Origin: Vreelandella jeotgali Hwa
Lineage (GTDB): Bacteria > Pseudomonadota > Gammaproteobacteria > Pseudomonadales > Halomonadaceae
Reading direction: 5' to 3'
DNA: 64,000 nt
Assembly (NCBI RefSeq): GCF_000334215.1
Contig: NZ_AMQY01000008.1
Coordinates: 1 to 64,000 of the forward strand
Shown: one piece after another, positions 19,182-29,921 of the stretch
Position numbering within the stretch: the stretch's first letter is position 1
How the letters are laid out: each line of letters starts with the position of its first letter
Notes under the pieces: generated by a model
The model's input: the letters and a program-made list of their open reading frames with translations, nothing else
Database searches by the model: none
Told to the model about the DNA's origin: nothing
Program-made: the position numbers and the translations under genes

Positions 19182-19814
19182 ATGAGACAGTTACTGGCAA
19201 GTCTGGCAATCATCATCGGGGCCGTGGGCACGGCCCAGGCACAGTCCAACGATCCGGCCGCCAACGCCGATGCGGCGGCAGGCGCGGAAATGGCCAAGCC
19301 GTGCGCGGCCTGCCACGGGGACACCGGGATCAGCCAAATGGGCATGTTTCCCAACCTCGCCGGCCAGCAGGAATCGTATCTGGCCAAGCAGATCATGAAC
19401 ATTCGCGACGGGGATCGCGTCGTCGCGCAGATGGCCGGCCAGGTCGATAACTTTTCCGATCAGGATGCCTGGGACGTGGCGGCTCACTTCGCCGAGCAAA
19501 CGCCCAACAAGGGGCAGGCCGACGACGCCGACGAGGAAATGCTGGAGCGCGGCAAGACGCTGTATACCGCCGGTGATCTGAGTGAAGGCATCCCGGCCTG
19601 CGCCGCCTGCCACACGCCCACCGGCGAAGGCATCGGCAGCGCGGTGTATCCGGCGCTGTCCGGCCAGCACCCGGAGTACGTGGCGTCCACGCTGAGCGAT
19701 TTTTCCGCCGGCGAGCGCTCCAACGACCCCGGCGCGGTCATGCGCGACATCGCCGACAAGCTGCGCGAAAGCGACATGAAAGCCGTTGCCAACTACGTGC
19801 ATGGCCTGCATTAA
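19182..19814 (+). CDS. Cytochrome c4, dihaem
   Basis: A 210-residue periplasmic dihaem cytochrome c that donates electrons to terminal oxidases. Signal peptide MRQLLASLAIIIGAVGTAQA, then two haem sites CAACH at C41/C44/H45 and C140/C143/H144, in two similar halves of about 95 residues. Methionine ligands are available in both halves. The pairing with engB upstream and dsbA downstream is the standard layout. The frame is open further upstream, but only the ATG at 19182 gives a signal peptide at the N-terminus. Confidence 0.95.
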   Translation: MRQLLASLAIIIGAVGTAQAQSNDPAANADAAAGAEMAKPCAACHGDTGISQMGMFPNLAGQQESYLAKQIMNIRDGDRVVAQMAGQVDNFSDQDAWDVAAHFAEQTPNKGQADDADEEMLERGKTLYTAGDLSEGIPACAACHTPTGEGIGSAVYPALSGQHPEYVASTLSDFSAGERSNDPGAVMRDIADKLRESDMKAVANYVHGLH

Positions 19815-19836
19815 GCGCCGGGTCATGTGACATGAT

Positions 19837-19884
19837 TCAGGCGTCGCCCGGCGCGTGGGAGACGACGCGCCGGGCGACGCCTGA
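19837..19884. terminator. Perfect 20-bp inverted repeat between cytochrome c4 and dsbA
   Basis: Arms 19837-19856 and 19865-19884 are perfectly complementary over 20 bases around an 8-base loop. The stem is GC-rich; only TTT follows five bases later, so it is a strong hairpin but not a classical U-tract terminator. It probably ends or processes the cytochrome c4 transcript, and it lies just before the dsbA ribosome binding site. Confidence 0.6.
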
Positions 19885-19904
19885 CCGCCTTTCTGGAGCA
19901 ATCC

Positions 19905-20579
19905 ATGTTGAAATCCGTCATTGTAGCGCTGGCCGGGCTGGGCCTGTCGGCTGCGGTTAGCGCGCAGACCCTGACCGAAGGTGAAGATTACAAGCGCCTC
20001 GAGACCCCGGTACAAACGCAGGTGGACGACGGCCGGATCGAGGTCACCGAGGTGTTCTGGTTCGGTTGCCCGCATTGCTATCGCCTGCAGCCGCTGGTCA
20101 GCGACTGGTACGAAACGCTGCCCGACGACGTTGCGGTCGTGCACATGCCGGCCACCATGGGCGGCGCCTGGAACATCCACGCCGGCGCGTTTTACGCTGC
20201 GCAGGAGCTGGGTATCGAAGAGGAGCTGCACGACGATTTCTTTGATGCCATCCACAAGCAGGATCGCTCGCTGACCGATACCGACAAGCTGGCGACCTTC
20301 TTCGCCAATTACGGCGTCAGCGAAGAAGCGGCCCGCGAAGCGCTGGACTCCTTCGGGGTGAAGTCCCGGGTGAATCAGGCGCATGCGCGCCTGCGCAATA
20401 TGCGTCTGAAAGGCGTGCCGGCGCTGGTCGTCGACGGTCGCTATGTGGTGACGCCGCAAAGTGCCGGCAGCCTGGCCAACATGCCCGAGATTGCCGATAC
20501 CCTCGTCGAGCGCGTGCGGTCCGCCGATTCTGCAGACGATTCTTCAGGCAATGCCTCCTCGGACAATGACGCGGAATAA
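19905..20579 (+). CDS. dsbA: Thiol:disulfide interchange protein DsbA
   Basis: A 224-residue periplasmic oxidase that introduces disulfides into secreted proteins. Signal peptide up to about residue 20 (AVSA), thioredoxin fold with active site CPHC (C55-C58) in FWFGCPHC, a helical insertion, and the cis-proline loop GVPA near residue 173. The tail is acidic and serine-rich. GGAG precedes the ATG at 19905. Confidence 0.95.
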   Translation: MLKSVIVALAGLGLSAAVSAQTLTEGEDYKRLETPVQTQVDDGRIEVTEVFWFGCPHCYRLQPLVSDWYETLPDDVAVVHMPATMGGAWNIHAGAFYAAQELGIEEELHDDFFDAIHKQDRSLTDTDKLATFFANYGVSEEAAREALDSFGVKSRVNQAHARLRNMRLKGVPALVVDGRYVVTPQSAGSLANMPEIADTLVERVRSADSADDSSGNASSDNDAE

Positions 20580-20621
20580 GCCGGTTTGGCCGCAGCGGCA
20601 GCGCCGCCGGAGTGCGCGGCC

Positions 20622-20657
20622 ATGAGTTCTTTCATGAGTTCTTTCATGAGTTCTTTG
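20622..20657 (+). repeat. Three tandem 12-bp units, each beginning with ATG
   Basis: ATGAGTTCTTTC occurs at 20622 and 20634, and ATGAGTTCTTTG at 20646. Each unit encodes MSSF or MSSL in frame with the hydrolase gene, so unit number changes the N-terminus without shifting the frame and supplies three alternative starts. Confidence 0.9.
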
Positions 20658-21536
20658 GAAGCCGGCACTGCGGAGGTCGGTCCCCGGGATATCGGCGCTT
20701 TGGATGCTAAAACGCCGGATGACGAACCCTCGGAGGCCGAGGCGTCCGCGTCGCTGCTGAGCAGCGGCCACCTGCGGCTGCTGACGTTTAATCTACAGGT
20801 CGGCATTCAGACGTCGGCGTACCACCATTACCTCACACGCGGCTGGCAGCATCTGCTGCCGCATCCGCACCGCATCCGCCGGCTGGCGCTGATCAGCCGG
20901 GTGCTCAGCCGCTACGACGTGGTGGGGCTTCAGGAAGCCGACGGTGGCAGCTTTCGCTCCGGGCGTATCAACCAGGTGGAATATCTGGCCTCCCGGGCGG
21001 GGTTTGCCCATTACTACCAGCAGCTCAACCGCAACCTCGGGCGCGTGGCGCAGCACAGCAACGGCCTGCTGTCGCGTCTGGCGCCCGATGCCGTGGAGGA
21101 ACACCGGCTGCCCGGGATGCTGCCTGGGCGCGGCGCGATTCACGCGCGTTTGGGTGACGGGCCGGACGCGCTGCATATCTTCGTGGCGCACATGGCGCTG
21201 AGCGAGCGCGGACGCCATCGCCAGTTCGACTACCTGAGCGAGATCATCAAGCCGCTGCGCCATGTAGTGGTCATGGGCGACCTGAACACCACCCCCGACC
21301 GGATTCACGCCCACGAGCGGTTTCGTACGTCGCTCGACCTGCATCCGGTTGCGCCGCTGTTGAGCTACCCGGCCTGGCAGCCGCGCCGGGCGCTGGACCA
21401 TATTCTGGTATCGCGCAGCCTGGAAGCCGCCAACGTGCAGGTATTGAAGCGCCTGTTTTCCGACCACCTGCCCGTGGCGGTGGACCTGCCGCTGCCGTTG
21501 GCGTGTCTGGATGCCATACGCAATACCCGGCTGTAG
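20622..21536 (+). CDS. Endonuclease/exonuclease/phosphatase-family protein
   Basis: About 304 residues. After a poorly conserved, acidic N-terminal 50 residues come the EEP-fold motifs: LLTFNLQ, the metal-binding glutamate in GLQEAD, the HMALSERGR segment, GDLNTTP, RALDHILVS and the terminal SDHLPV. Family members cut nucleic acids or phospholipids or act as phosphatases; the substrate here is unknown. The start is uncertain: ATGs at 20622, 20634 and 20646 lie in a tandem repeat and none has a clear ribosome binding site. Comes after dsbA with a short gap, so may be in its transcript. Confidence 0.8.
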   Translation: MSSFMSSFMSSLEAGTAEVGPRDIGALDAKTPDDEPSEAEASASLLSSGHLRLLTFNLQVGIQTSAYHHYLTRGWQHLLPHPHRIRRLALISRVLSRYDVVGLQEADGGSFRSGRINQVEYLASRAGFAHYYQQLNRNLGRVAQHSNGLLSRLAPDAVEEHRLPGMLPGRGAIHARLGDGPDALHIFVAHMALSERGRHRQFDYLSEIIKPLRHVVVMGDLNTTPDRIHAHERFRTSLDLHPVAPLLSYPAWQPRRALDHILVSRSLEAANVQVLKRLFSDHLPVAVDLPLPLACLDAIRNTRL

Positions 21537-21593
21537 GCGGCGCGCCGCTGCGGCCGGCTGCGTCACAATACAACAAGACAACGAGGCACCATC

Positions 21594-22163
21594 ATGCCCA
21601 CCCCCCTGTCTCCCCCTTCGCTGCCGCCCTGGCTTGGCGTGCTGGATCGGGCCTCGCAGCGCCTGGGCCACGCGCTGTCCTGGCTGATGCTGGCCATGCT
21701 GCTGATCGAGTTTGCCGTGGTGGTGCTGCGTTACGCGCTGGGTATCAACAGCACCTTCATGCAGGAATTGGTGATGTACATGCACGCTACGCTGTTCATG
21801 CTGGCGGCGGGCTATACCCTGCGCGAAAACGGCCATGTGCGGGTGGATATTATCTACCGCAAGCTCTCGGCGCGGCGTCAGGCGCTGATCAACATGCTGG
21901 GCATCGTCTTTTTGCTGGCGCCGGTCATGGTGTTCATCATCGCCACCAGCGCGGGCTATGTGGCGGCGTCGTGGAAGATTCTCGAAGGCTCGTCCAATTA
22001 CGGCGGCATTCCCGGCGTGTTCGTGTTGAAAACGCTGATGCCGGTGTTTGCCGGGTTGATGCTGGTACAGGGCGGGGTCGAATTCGTCCGCAGCGGGTAT
22101 ATTCTCGCCGGACGCGTCGATGCCGACGATGGCGATGATTCCCATCCCGAGGAGGGCCTGTGA
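21594..22163 (+). CDS. TRAP transporter small permease (DctQ)
   Basis: A 189-residue DctQ-family membrane protein with four helices, FAVVVLRYALGINSTFMQELVMYMH being the conserved part, and a polar acidic C-terminus. TRAP transporters take up organic acids with sodium, using a periplasmic binding protein. The subgroup resembles the mannitol/chloroaromatic type. Its stop overlaps the start of dctM (TGATG). No dctP is adjacent. Confidence 0.9.
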   Translation: MPTPLSPPSLPPWLGVLDRASQRLGHALSWLMLAMLLIEFAVVVLRYALGINSTFMQELVMYMHATLFMLAAGYTLRENGHVRVDIIYRKLSARRQALINMLGIVFLLAPVMVFIIATSAGYVAASWKILEGSSNYGGIPGVFVLKTLMPVFAGLMLVQGGVEFVRSGYILAGRVDADDGDDSHPEEGL

Positions 22164-23569
22164 TGCTGGAGCTGATGCCGCTGGTACTGTTCCTCGCCGT
22201 CTGTGCCGTTCTCATGCTGGGCTTTCCCGTGGCGCTGTCGCTCTCGGGGACTGCGCTGGCGTTTGCCGGGTTGGGACTGGGGCTCCAGACGCTGGGGATT
22301 GATGCCAACTTCAACCCCGGGTATCTGGCGGCGTATCCCAATCGCCTCTACGGCATCATGACCAACACGACCCTGCTGGCCGTGCCGCTGTTCGTGTTGA
22401 TGGGCGTGCTGCTGGAGAAGTCCCGCGTGGCCGAAACCCTGCTTGACGCCATGGCGCTGGTGTTCGGCTCGCGCAGCGGCGGGCTGGGCATTGCGGTGAC
22501 GCTGGTGGGCATGCTGATGGCGGCGTCCACCGGGATCGTCGGCGCCACCGTGGTGACCATGGGGCTGATGTCGCTGCCGACCATGCTCAAGCGCGGGTAT
22601 TCGCCTGCGCTTGCCACCGGCACGATTTGTGCGACCGGTACCCTGGGCCAGATTATTCCGCCCTCCATCGCGCTGGTACTGCTGGGCGATGTGCTGTCGT
22701 CGGCCTACCAGCAGGCGCAGCTGTCCATGGGCGTGTTCAGCCCCCAAACCGTGTCCGTCGGCGACCTGTTCATGGGGGCGCTGGTGCCGGGCGTGACGCT
22801 GGTGGCGCTGTACATGCTCTACGTGGCGTTTACTGCCTGGCGCAACCCCGACGCCGCGCCGCCGGTGCCCCGGGAGGTGCTGACCGAGGAGCTGGGCCAT
22901 AACGGCGGGCTGACATCGTTGCTGCTCAAGGGTCTGGTGCCGCCGATTCTGCTGATTGTGGTGGTGCTGGGCTCGATTCTCGCGGGCATCGCCACGCCCA
23001 CCGAGGCTTCCGCCGTGGGCGCCTTCGGGGCGCTGGTGCTGGCGCTGGTCTATCGCCGGCTGAACCTGGCGACGCTGCGGGAGGTGCTGCGCTCCACCAC
23101 GCGTGTGACCAGCATGGTGTTTCTGATCCTGATCGGCGCGGCGCTGTTTTCGCTGGTCTTTCGCGCCTACGGCGGGGAGGAAATGGTCACCGACCTGTTC
23201 GAGCACATGCCCGGCGGCGTGGTTGGCGCGACGCTGATTGTCATGCTGGTGATCTTTCTGCTGGGCTTTATTCTCGACTTTATCGAGATCACCTTCGTGG
23301 TGGTGCCGATTGTGGGGCCGATCCTGCTGACCATGGGGCTGGACCCGATCTGGCTGGGCATCATGATTGCGATCAACCTCCAGACTTCATTTCTGACCCC
23401 GCCGTTCGGTTTCGCGCTGTTTTACCTGCGCGGGGTAGCGCCGGCCTCGGTCACCACGGCGTCGATCTATCGCGGGGTGGCGCCCTTTATCGCCATTCAG
23501 CTGATCATGCTGGGGCTGCTGGCCGTGTTTCCGCAGCTGGCGACCTGGCTGCCGGCGCAGTTTGATTGA
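22163..23569 (+). CDS. TRAP transporter large permease (DctM)
   Basis: A 468-residue DctM-family protein with about 12 helices and the typical ATPTEASAVGAFGAL motif near the middle and TPPFGFALFYLRGVAP near the end, which line the sodium and substrate sites. The ATG at 22163 is preferred over a GTG three bases earlier: GGAGG at 22151-22155 is seven bases upstream. Longer than the other DctM in this window (427), because of an extended loop around residues 210-260. The substrate is not predictable; its binding protein must be encoded elsewhere. Confidence 0.9.
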   Translation: MLELMPLVLFLAVCAVLMLGFPVALSLSGTALAFAGLGLGLQTLGIDANFNPGYLAAYPNRLYGIMTNTTLLAVPLFVLMGVLLEKSRVAETLLDAMALVFGSRSGGLGIAVTLVGMLMAASTGIVGATVVTMGLMSLPTMLKRGYSPALATGTICATGTLGQIIPPSIALVLLGDVLSSAYQQAQLSMGVFSPQTVSVGDLFMGALVPGVTLVALYMLYVAFTAWRNPDAAPPVPREVLTEELGHNGGLTSLLLKGLVPPILLIVVVLGSILAGIATPTEASAVGAFGALVLALVYRRLNLATLREVLRSTTRVTSMVFLILIGAALFSLVFRAYGGEEMVTDLFEHMPGGVVGATLIVMLVIFLLGFILDFIEITFVVVPIVGPILLTMGLDPIWLGIMIAINLQTSFLTPPFGFALFYLRGVAPASVTTASIYRGVAPFIAIQLIMLGLLAVFPQLATWLPAQFD

Positions 23570-23651
23570 TCGCTGGCCGGCCCGCATGACCGCCTTGCGT
23601 GCAAATGACAAATTACAATCTACATAGCGTACAAGGAAAAGAGGGAGAACC

Positions 23652-24482
23652 ATGTCCAACGCTGCCTCCATTCGTCGCGTGCTGACCATCGCCGGTTCGG
23701 ATCCGTCCGGCGGTGCCGGGATGCAGGCCGACCTGAAAACCTTCTCCGCGTTGGGCTGCTACGGCACCAGCGTGATCACCGCGCTTACCGCGCAAAACAC
23801 CCAGGGCGTGCGCGGCGTCGAGCCGGTATCACCCGGTTTTATCGCCGAGCAGCTGGATGCGGTGCTGGATGACATCGCGCTTGACGCGGTGAAGATCGGC
23901 ATGGTGGCCAGCCGCGAGGTGGCCGAAGTGATTGCCGCGGCGTTTCGCCAGCGCCGGCCGCGCTGGATTATCCTCGACCCGGTGATGGTGGCCAAGAGCG
24001 GCGATGTGCTGGTGGACGACGCCGGTATTGCCGCGGTGCGCGACGTGCTGTTACCGCTGGCCGATATGATCACCCCCAACATGCCCGAGGCCGCGGTGCT
24101 GCTGGACGCCGACACGCCGGCCACCGCGGCTGACATGGAGGCGCTGATGCCGCCGTTGACCCGGCTGGGCGCGCCCCGGGTGCTGCTCAAGGGCGGGCAC
24201 ATGAGAGGCGACGAGTGCCCCGACCTGCTTGCGACCCCGGAGCGTCAGGAATGGCTCACCGCTCCGCGGGTGGTGACGCAGAATCTTCACGGCACCGGCT
24301 GTTCGCTGTCGTCGGCCATCGCCGCAACGCTGTCCAGGCTGCCCGGGGGCTTCTCGGATGCCGACGTGGTAGCGGCCATCAGAGAGGCCAGAGAGTGGCT
24401 ACAGGTCGCGCTTGAAGCCGGCAAACGGCTGGACGTGGGCGAGGAATGCGGCCCGGTACACCATTTTCACGCCTGGTGGTAA
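23652..24482 (+). CDS. thiD: Hydroxymethylpyrimidine/phosphomethylpyrimidine kinase
   Basis: A 276-residue ribokinase-fold enzyme that phosphorylates HMP and HMP-P in thiamine synthesis. Motifs: TIAGSDPSGGAGMQADLKTF at the N-terminus, ALTAQNT, DPVMVAKSG, and the catalytic anion-hole motif LHGTGCSLSSA. No TPP riboswitch was recognised in the 80-base gap upstream. thiS and thiG lie 12 kb away on the other strand. Confidence 0.95.
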   Translation: MSNAASIRRVLTIAGSDPSGGAGMQADLKTFSALGCYGTSVITALTAQNTQGVRGVEPVSPGFIAEQLDAVLDDIALDAVKIGMVASREVAEVIAAAFRQRRPRWIILDPVMVAKSGDVLVDDAGIAAVRDVLLPLADMITPNMPEAAVLLDADTPATAADMEALMPPLTRLGAPRVLLKGGHMRGDECPDLLATPERQEWLTAPRVVTQNLHGTGCSLSSAIAATLSRLPGGFSDADVVAAIREAREWLQVALEAGKRLDVGEECGPVHHFHAWW

Positions 24483-24503
24483 GCCCGGGCAGTCAGTGGG
24501 GTA

Positions 24504-24583
24504 GGTAGTTAATGGGATAGGTAGTTAATACAGTCGGTAGTTAATGAAGCAGGTAGTTAATAGAGTCGGTGGTTAATAGAGTA
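24504..24583 (+). repeat. Five 16-bp tandem repeats before dtd
   Basis: GGTAGTTAAT starts at 24504, 24520, 24536 and 24552, with a variant GGTGGTTAAT at 24568, giving an exact 16-bp period. The six bases between cores vary. The array fills nearly the whole thiD-dtd gap and ends eight bases before the dtd start. Confidence 0.95.
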
Positions 24584-24590
24584 TGGCGAT

Positions 24591-25040
24591 ATGAAAGCAT
24601 TGATTCAGCGCGTGCAGAGCGCCAGCGTCGAGATTGACGACGCCGCCGGCAGTTGCACTGCGGGCGCCATCGACGGCGGTCTGCTGGCGCTGATCGGCGT
24701 GGAAAAGGGCGACGACGAGAAAAGCGCCGACAAGCTGTTGCACAAGCTGCTGCATTATCGGGTATTCGCCGATCCCGAGGGCAAAATGAACCATAACGTC
24801 CAGCAGGCCGGCGGCGGGCTCCTGCTGGTGTCTCAGTTCACCCTGGCGGCGGACACGCGCAAGGGGCTGCGCCCGAGCTTTTCCAGCGCCGCCCCGCCCG
24901 CCGACGGCGAGCGGCTGTTCAACTACCTGGTGGAACAGGCGCGCCGCCATCCGCTACCCGTGGCCACCGGCGAGTTCGGCGCGGACATGCAGGTCGCGCT
25001 GGTCAACGACGGCCCGGTGACCTTTCTCCTCGAAAGCTGA
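24591..25040 (+). CDS. dtd: D-aminoacyl-tRNA deacylase
   Basis: A 149-residue homodimeric enzyme that removes D-amino acids (and glycine from tRNA-Ala) from tRNA. The two active-site motifs are SQFTLAAD near residue 81 and NDGPVTF near the C-terminus, the latter carrying the invariant GP cis-proline. Length is normal. The start lies directly after a 16-bp tandem array; the ribosome binding site is weak. Confidence 0.95.
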   Translation: MKALIQRVQSASVEIDDAAGSCTAGAIDGGLLALIGVEKGDDEKSADKLLHKLLHYRVFADPEGKMNHNVQQAGGGLLLVSQFTLAADTRKGLRPSFSSAAPPADGERLFNYLVEQARRHPLPVATGEFGADMQVALVNDGPVTFLLES

Positions 25041-25068
25041 TCTCTTCTCAATCTGACCTCTTCGCAAG
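25021..25068 (+). repeat. Three imperfect 16-bp units across the dtd stop codon
   Basis: Units begin at 25021, 25037 and 25053. The second and third (CTGATCTCTTCTCAAT and CTGACCTCTTCGCAAG) match in 12 of 16 positions. The first unit is the end of the dtd coding sequence, so the downstream units look like duplicates of the gene's own tail. Confidence 0.6.
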
Positions 25069-25084
25069 CTGGCGCGGCGCCGAG

Positions 25085-27049
<1,965 letters not shown>

Positions 27050-27173
27050 GCATTCTCCCTGGAAGTTGAACTGAGTGTCGAACCGTCGCTATAGACGGTT
27101 TTATAGACTGCTTTTGTAGACAGGCGCTATGGAAAGGCTCCCGGAGACCACCGTTGATGAAGGAAACGGGCCG

Positions 27174-27689
27174 ATGCGCGATTCTACCCGATTGTCAGCC
27201 CTTGAGCAGAATCCCCTGTGGGATTTTGCCGTGGATTTTTACGCTCGTTCCGGCGTGTCGTCGCGCCTTTTGCGCCTGCAGGACGACGCCGGGCTGGATG
27301 TCTGTGTATTGCTGTGGCGCCTGTGGCTGAAGCGCCACGGCCTGGCGCCGACCGAGTTGGCCGAGCATCAGCTGGATGATGTGCTGGCATGGCAGCGCGA
27401 CTATACCGTTCCGTTGCGCTGCCGGCGCCGCCGGCTCAAGCCAGCTGCTCCGCAGGATGCGGCCCTGGCTCAGCTGCGCCGAACGCTGAAGGAGGCCGAA
27501 CTGCAGGCCGAAAAAATTGCCCTGCAGCGTCTGGAGGCGCTGTCGTGGCAGGCAGGTGGCGTCACCCGGATCGACGCCGACGAGCCTGCCCACTCGGTGC
27601 TTGCCGGCGGTCGGGCCAACGGTCTGCCCGCCTGGCAGCAGCGTAGCCTGGCCGAGCTGGTTGCCCGGTCGGAGTCAATGCTGCGTTGA
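27174..27689 (+). CDS. TIGR02444-family protein, function unknown
   Basis: A 171-residue protein with the conserved N-terminal segment NPLWDFAVDFYARSGVSSRLLRLQDDAGLDVCVLLWRLWL characteristic of the TIGR02444 family (shown here only as a landmark: NPLWDF near residue 14). The C-terminal half is a helical stretch with many glutamine and leucine residues. Found near ABC-F or glucose-related genes in other gammaproteobacteria; no function known. The ATG at 27174 has AAGGA nine bases upstream; an earlier ATG at 27129 is less well placed. Confidence 0.7.
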   Translation: MRDSTRLSALEQNPLWDFAVDFYARSGVSSRLLRLQDDAGLDVCVLLWRLWLKRHGLAPTELAEHQLDDVLAWQRDYTVPLRCRRRRLKPAAPQDAALAQLRRTLKEAELQAEKIALQRLEALSWQAGGVTRIDADEPAHSVLAGGRANGLPAWQQRSLAELVARSESMLR

Positions 27690-27834
27690 AGCACCTGTCA
27701 GGGTACGCTACCGTTAAAGTCGTAGGGCAGCCAACAATACCCAAACGGCGCCAGGCCAGACGTGGCTTCTGCCATCCACCGATCCTGGCGTAACGCCGCC
27801 GCGTTTTGGCAGCAAGCCATAAGGTAACTCTGAT

Positions 27835-28416
27835 ATGACTGACAAGCCTTCAACCGGACAGCCGCCGAAAAGCGGTCTGCTGCGGGCGCTCAGCGCGCTT
27901 GACATGGCGCTTGGTGCGATCGAGAAATGGATTATTACCGCCAGTATCCTGGGCATGGCGCTGCTCATGAGCACCCATGTGGTCAGCAACCTGGTGTTCC
28001 AGACGGGGATTCCCGGTACTTACGAAGTCACCGAAATGATGATCGTGGTGATCACCTTTGTGGGGGTGAGCTATGCGGCGCGTCACGCGCGTCACATCAG
28101 CATGTCGGCCATTTACGAGCAGCTCGGGGGCCGGTTGCGCAAGGGATTGCTGATTCTGATCTGCATCGGCAGCGCGGCGCTGATGTTCTATTTTGCCTAT
28201 AAATCGGTGGGCTATGTGGTCACGATCTTCGATCGCGGGCGCACCAGCTCATCGCTGCATATTCCCCTGTGGATCGTTTACACCGCGCTTCCCGTCGGGT
28301 TTACCCTGGCCGGCGTGCAGTACGTGCTGACCGCCGTGCGCAACATCGTCAGCCGGGATATCTATCGCAACTTCAGGGAAAAGGAGTCGTTTTCCGATGT
28401 ACCCGCAGACGAATAG
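27835..28416 (+). CDS. TRAP transporter small permease (DctQ)
   Basis: A 193-residue DctQ-family protein with four helices; the conserved VTEMMIVVITFVGVSYAARH segment lies in the centre. It differs clearly from the DctQ at 21594. Together with the DctM downstream and probably the convergent DctP at 30137 it would form a complete sodium-coupled organic-acid importer. Confidence 0.9.
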   Translation: MTDKPSTGQPPKSGLLRALSALDMALGAIEKWIITASILGMALLMSTHVVSNLVFQTGIPGTYEVTEMMIVVITFVGVSYAARHARHISMSAIYEQLGGRLRKGLLILICIGSAALMFYFAYKSVGYVVTIFDRGRTSSSLHIPLWIVYTALPVGFTLAGVQYVLTAVRNIVSRDIYRNFREKESFSDVPADE

Positions 28417-28468
28417 GGGTGTCCCTCGACGCAGCGGGCAACGGCCCGGGCGTTATTTCGACACCGAT

Positions 28469-28510
28469 TCGATAACAACAACTCGATAACAACGACTCCA
28501 TAACAACACT
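28469..28510 (+). repeat. Three 14-bp tandem repeats before dctM
   Basis: TCGATAACAACAAC at 28469, TCGATAACAACGAC at 28483 and TCCATAACAACACT at 28497. The array ends 12 bases before the dctM start and just before its GAGGA ribosome binding site. Confidence 0.9.
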
Positions 28511-28522
28511 GAGGACAAGCGC

Positions 28523-29806
28523 ATGTTAGCCGGACTCGGGATAATAATGCTGGTGTTGCTGCTGCTGGGCTTCCCCATGATGGTGCCGCTCGCCGCAGGA
28601 ACGCTGTACATGATGTTCACCGACATGACCTTTTTCGGCCCGGATCAGGCGGTGAGCTGGATGATCAACGGGGTGGGCAGCTGGGTATTGGCGGCGGTGC
28701 CCATGTTTATCTTTGCCGCCGATATTCTGACCAAGGGGCATACGGCCAACCGTCTGCTCGACGTGGTCGATGCCTTTACCCGCCACATTCGCGGCGGCCT
28801 GCCGATTACCACGGCGGCGTCCTGCGCGCTGTTCGGCGCGGTCTCGGGGTCCACCCAGGCGACCGTGGTGGCCATGGGCGGCCCCATGCGCCCGCGCCTG
28901 TTGGCCAAGGGCTATACCGACAGCTTCACCCTGGCGCTGATTATCAACGCCAGCGATATCGCGCTGCTGATTCCGCCGAGCATCGGCTTCATCATCTACG
29001 GCGTGGTGATGAAGGAATCCATCGGCGATCTCTTCCTGGCCGGTATTCTGCCCGGCGTGATGATCCTCATGCTGTTTGCTGCCTATTGCTATATCGATGC
29101 GCGACTCAAGGGCATCGAGCCGGAAACGCGCACTACCTGGCGCGAGCGTTTTCAGGCCATCCGCAAGGTGATCCTGCCGATGGGCTTTCCGGTGCTGGTG
29201 GTCGGCGGTATCTACGGCGGCTTTTTCAGCGCGGTGGAAGCCTCGGCCGTGGCCGTGGCCTATGCGCTGATGCTGGAGGTCATCATTTACCGTCAGGTCT
29301 CGGTGCGTGACCTGGCCGGGCTGGCGCTGTCCACCGGCATGATCACGGCCGTGGTCTTCATCCTGGTGGCCATCGGCGCGGCGTTCTCCCAGGCGTTGGG
29401 CACCGCCGGAGTACCCGAGCAGGTGTTGGGGCCGCTGATCGAAGGCATCGGCGACAATCAGCTGCTGGCGCTGATGCTGATCGCTGCCGCCTTCTTTGTG
29501 GGCTGCATGTTCGTCGACCCCATCGTGGTGATCCTGATTCTGGTGCCGATCTTCAAGCCGCTGATCATGGCCACGGGGCTGGACCCGATCCATGTCGGCG
29601 TGATTGTCACCCTCCAGGCTGCCATCGGCTCGGCCACGCCGCCGTTCGGCTGCGATATCTTTACCGCGATTGCGGTATTCCGCCGGCCCTATATGGACGT
29701 GATTCGCGGCACGCCGCCGTTTATTGCGATCATGCTGCTGGCCACGATACTGCTGATTCTCTTCCCGCAGATTTCGCTGCTGCTGCCTTCGTTGGGGAGT
29801 AACTGA
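28523..29806 (+). CDS. TRAP transporter large permease (DctM)
   Basis: A 427-residue DctM protein with about 12 helices. GFFSAVEASAVAVAYAL (middle) and SATPPFGCDIFTAIAVF (near the end) are the paired conserved loops that bind sodium and substrate. Normal length. Followed after about 50 bases by a strong terminator at 29858-29892. Confidence 0.92.
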   Translation: MLAGLGIIMLVLLLLGFPMMVPLAAGTLYMMFTDMTFFGPDQAVSWMINGVGSWVLAAVPMFIFAADILTKGHTANRLLDVVDAFTRHIRGGLPITTAASCALFGAVSGSTQATVVAMGGPMRPRLLAKGYTDSFTLALIINASDIALLIPPSIGFIIYGVVMKESIGDLFLAGILPGVMILMLFAAYCYIDARLKGIEPETRTTWRERFQAIRKVILPMGFPVLVVGGIYGGFFSAVEASAVAVAYALMLEVIIYRQVSVRDLAGLALSTGMITAVVFILVAIGAAFSQALGTAGVPEQVLGPLIEGIGDNQLLALMLIAAAFFVGCMFVDPIVVILILVPIFKPLIMATGLDPIHVGVIVTLQAAIGSATPPFGCDIFTAIAVFRRPYMDVIRGTPPFIAIMLLATILLILFPQISLLLPSLGSN

Positions 29807-29857
29807 CCCGTCAGCCGTTAAGCCTCGGGGGTTCTCCGGGAATCAGCTTCCATCAGG

Positions 29858-29892
29858 ATCAGGCGTCGGAAAAACCGGCGCCTGATTTTTTT
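29858..29892 (+). terminator. Intrinsic terminator after the dctQM genes
   Basis: A 12-bp stem (ATCAGGCGTCGG with CCGGCGCCTGAT, one wobble), loop AAAAA, then seven T residues. Confidence 0.92.
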
Positions 29893-29921
29893 CGTCGGCG
29901 CCAGGGCGTCCACACTCGGTT

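Noticed and set aside
23570-23651. TPP riboswitch before thiD or thiS
   Set aside because: No thi-box sequence (CTGAGA with its partner arm) could be found in either leader.
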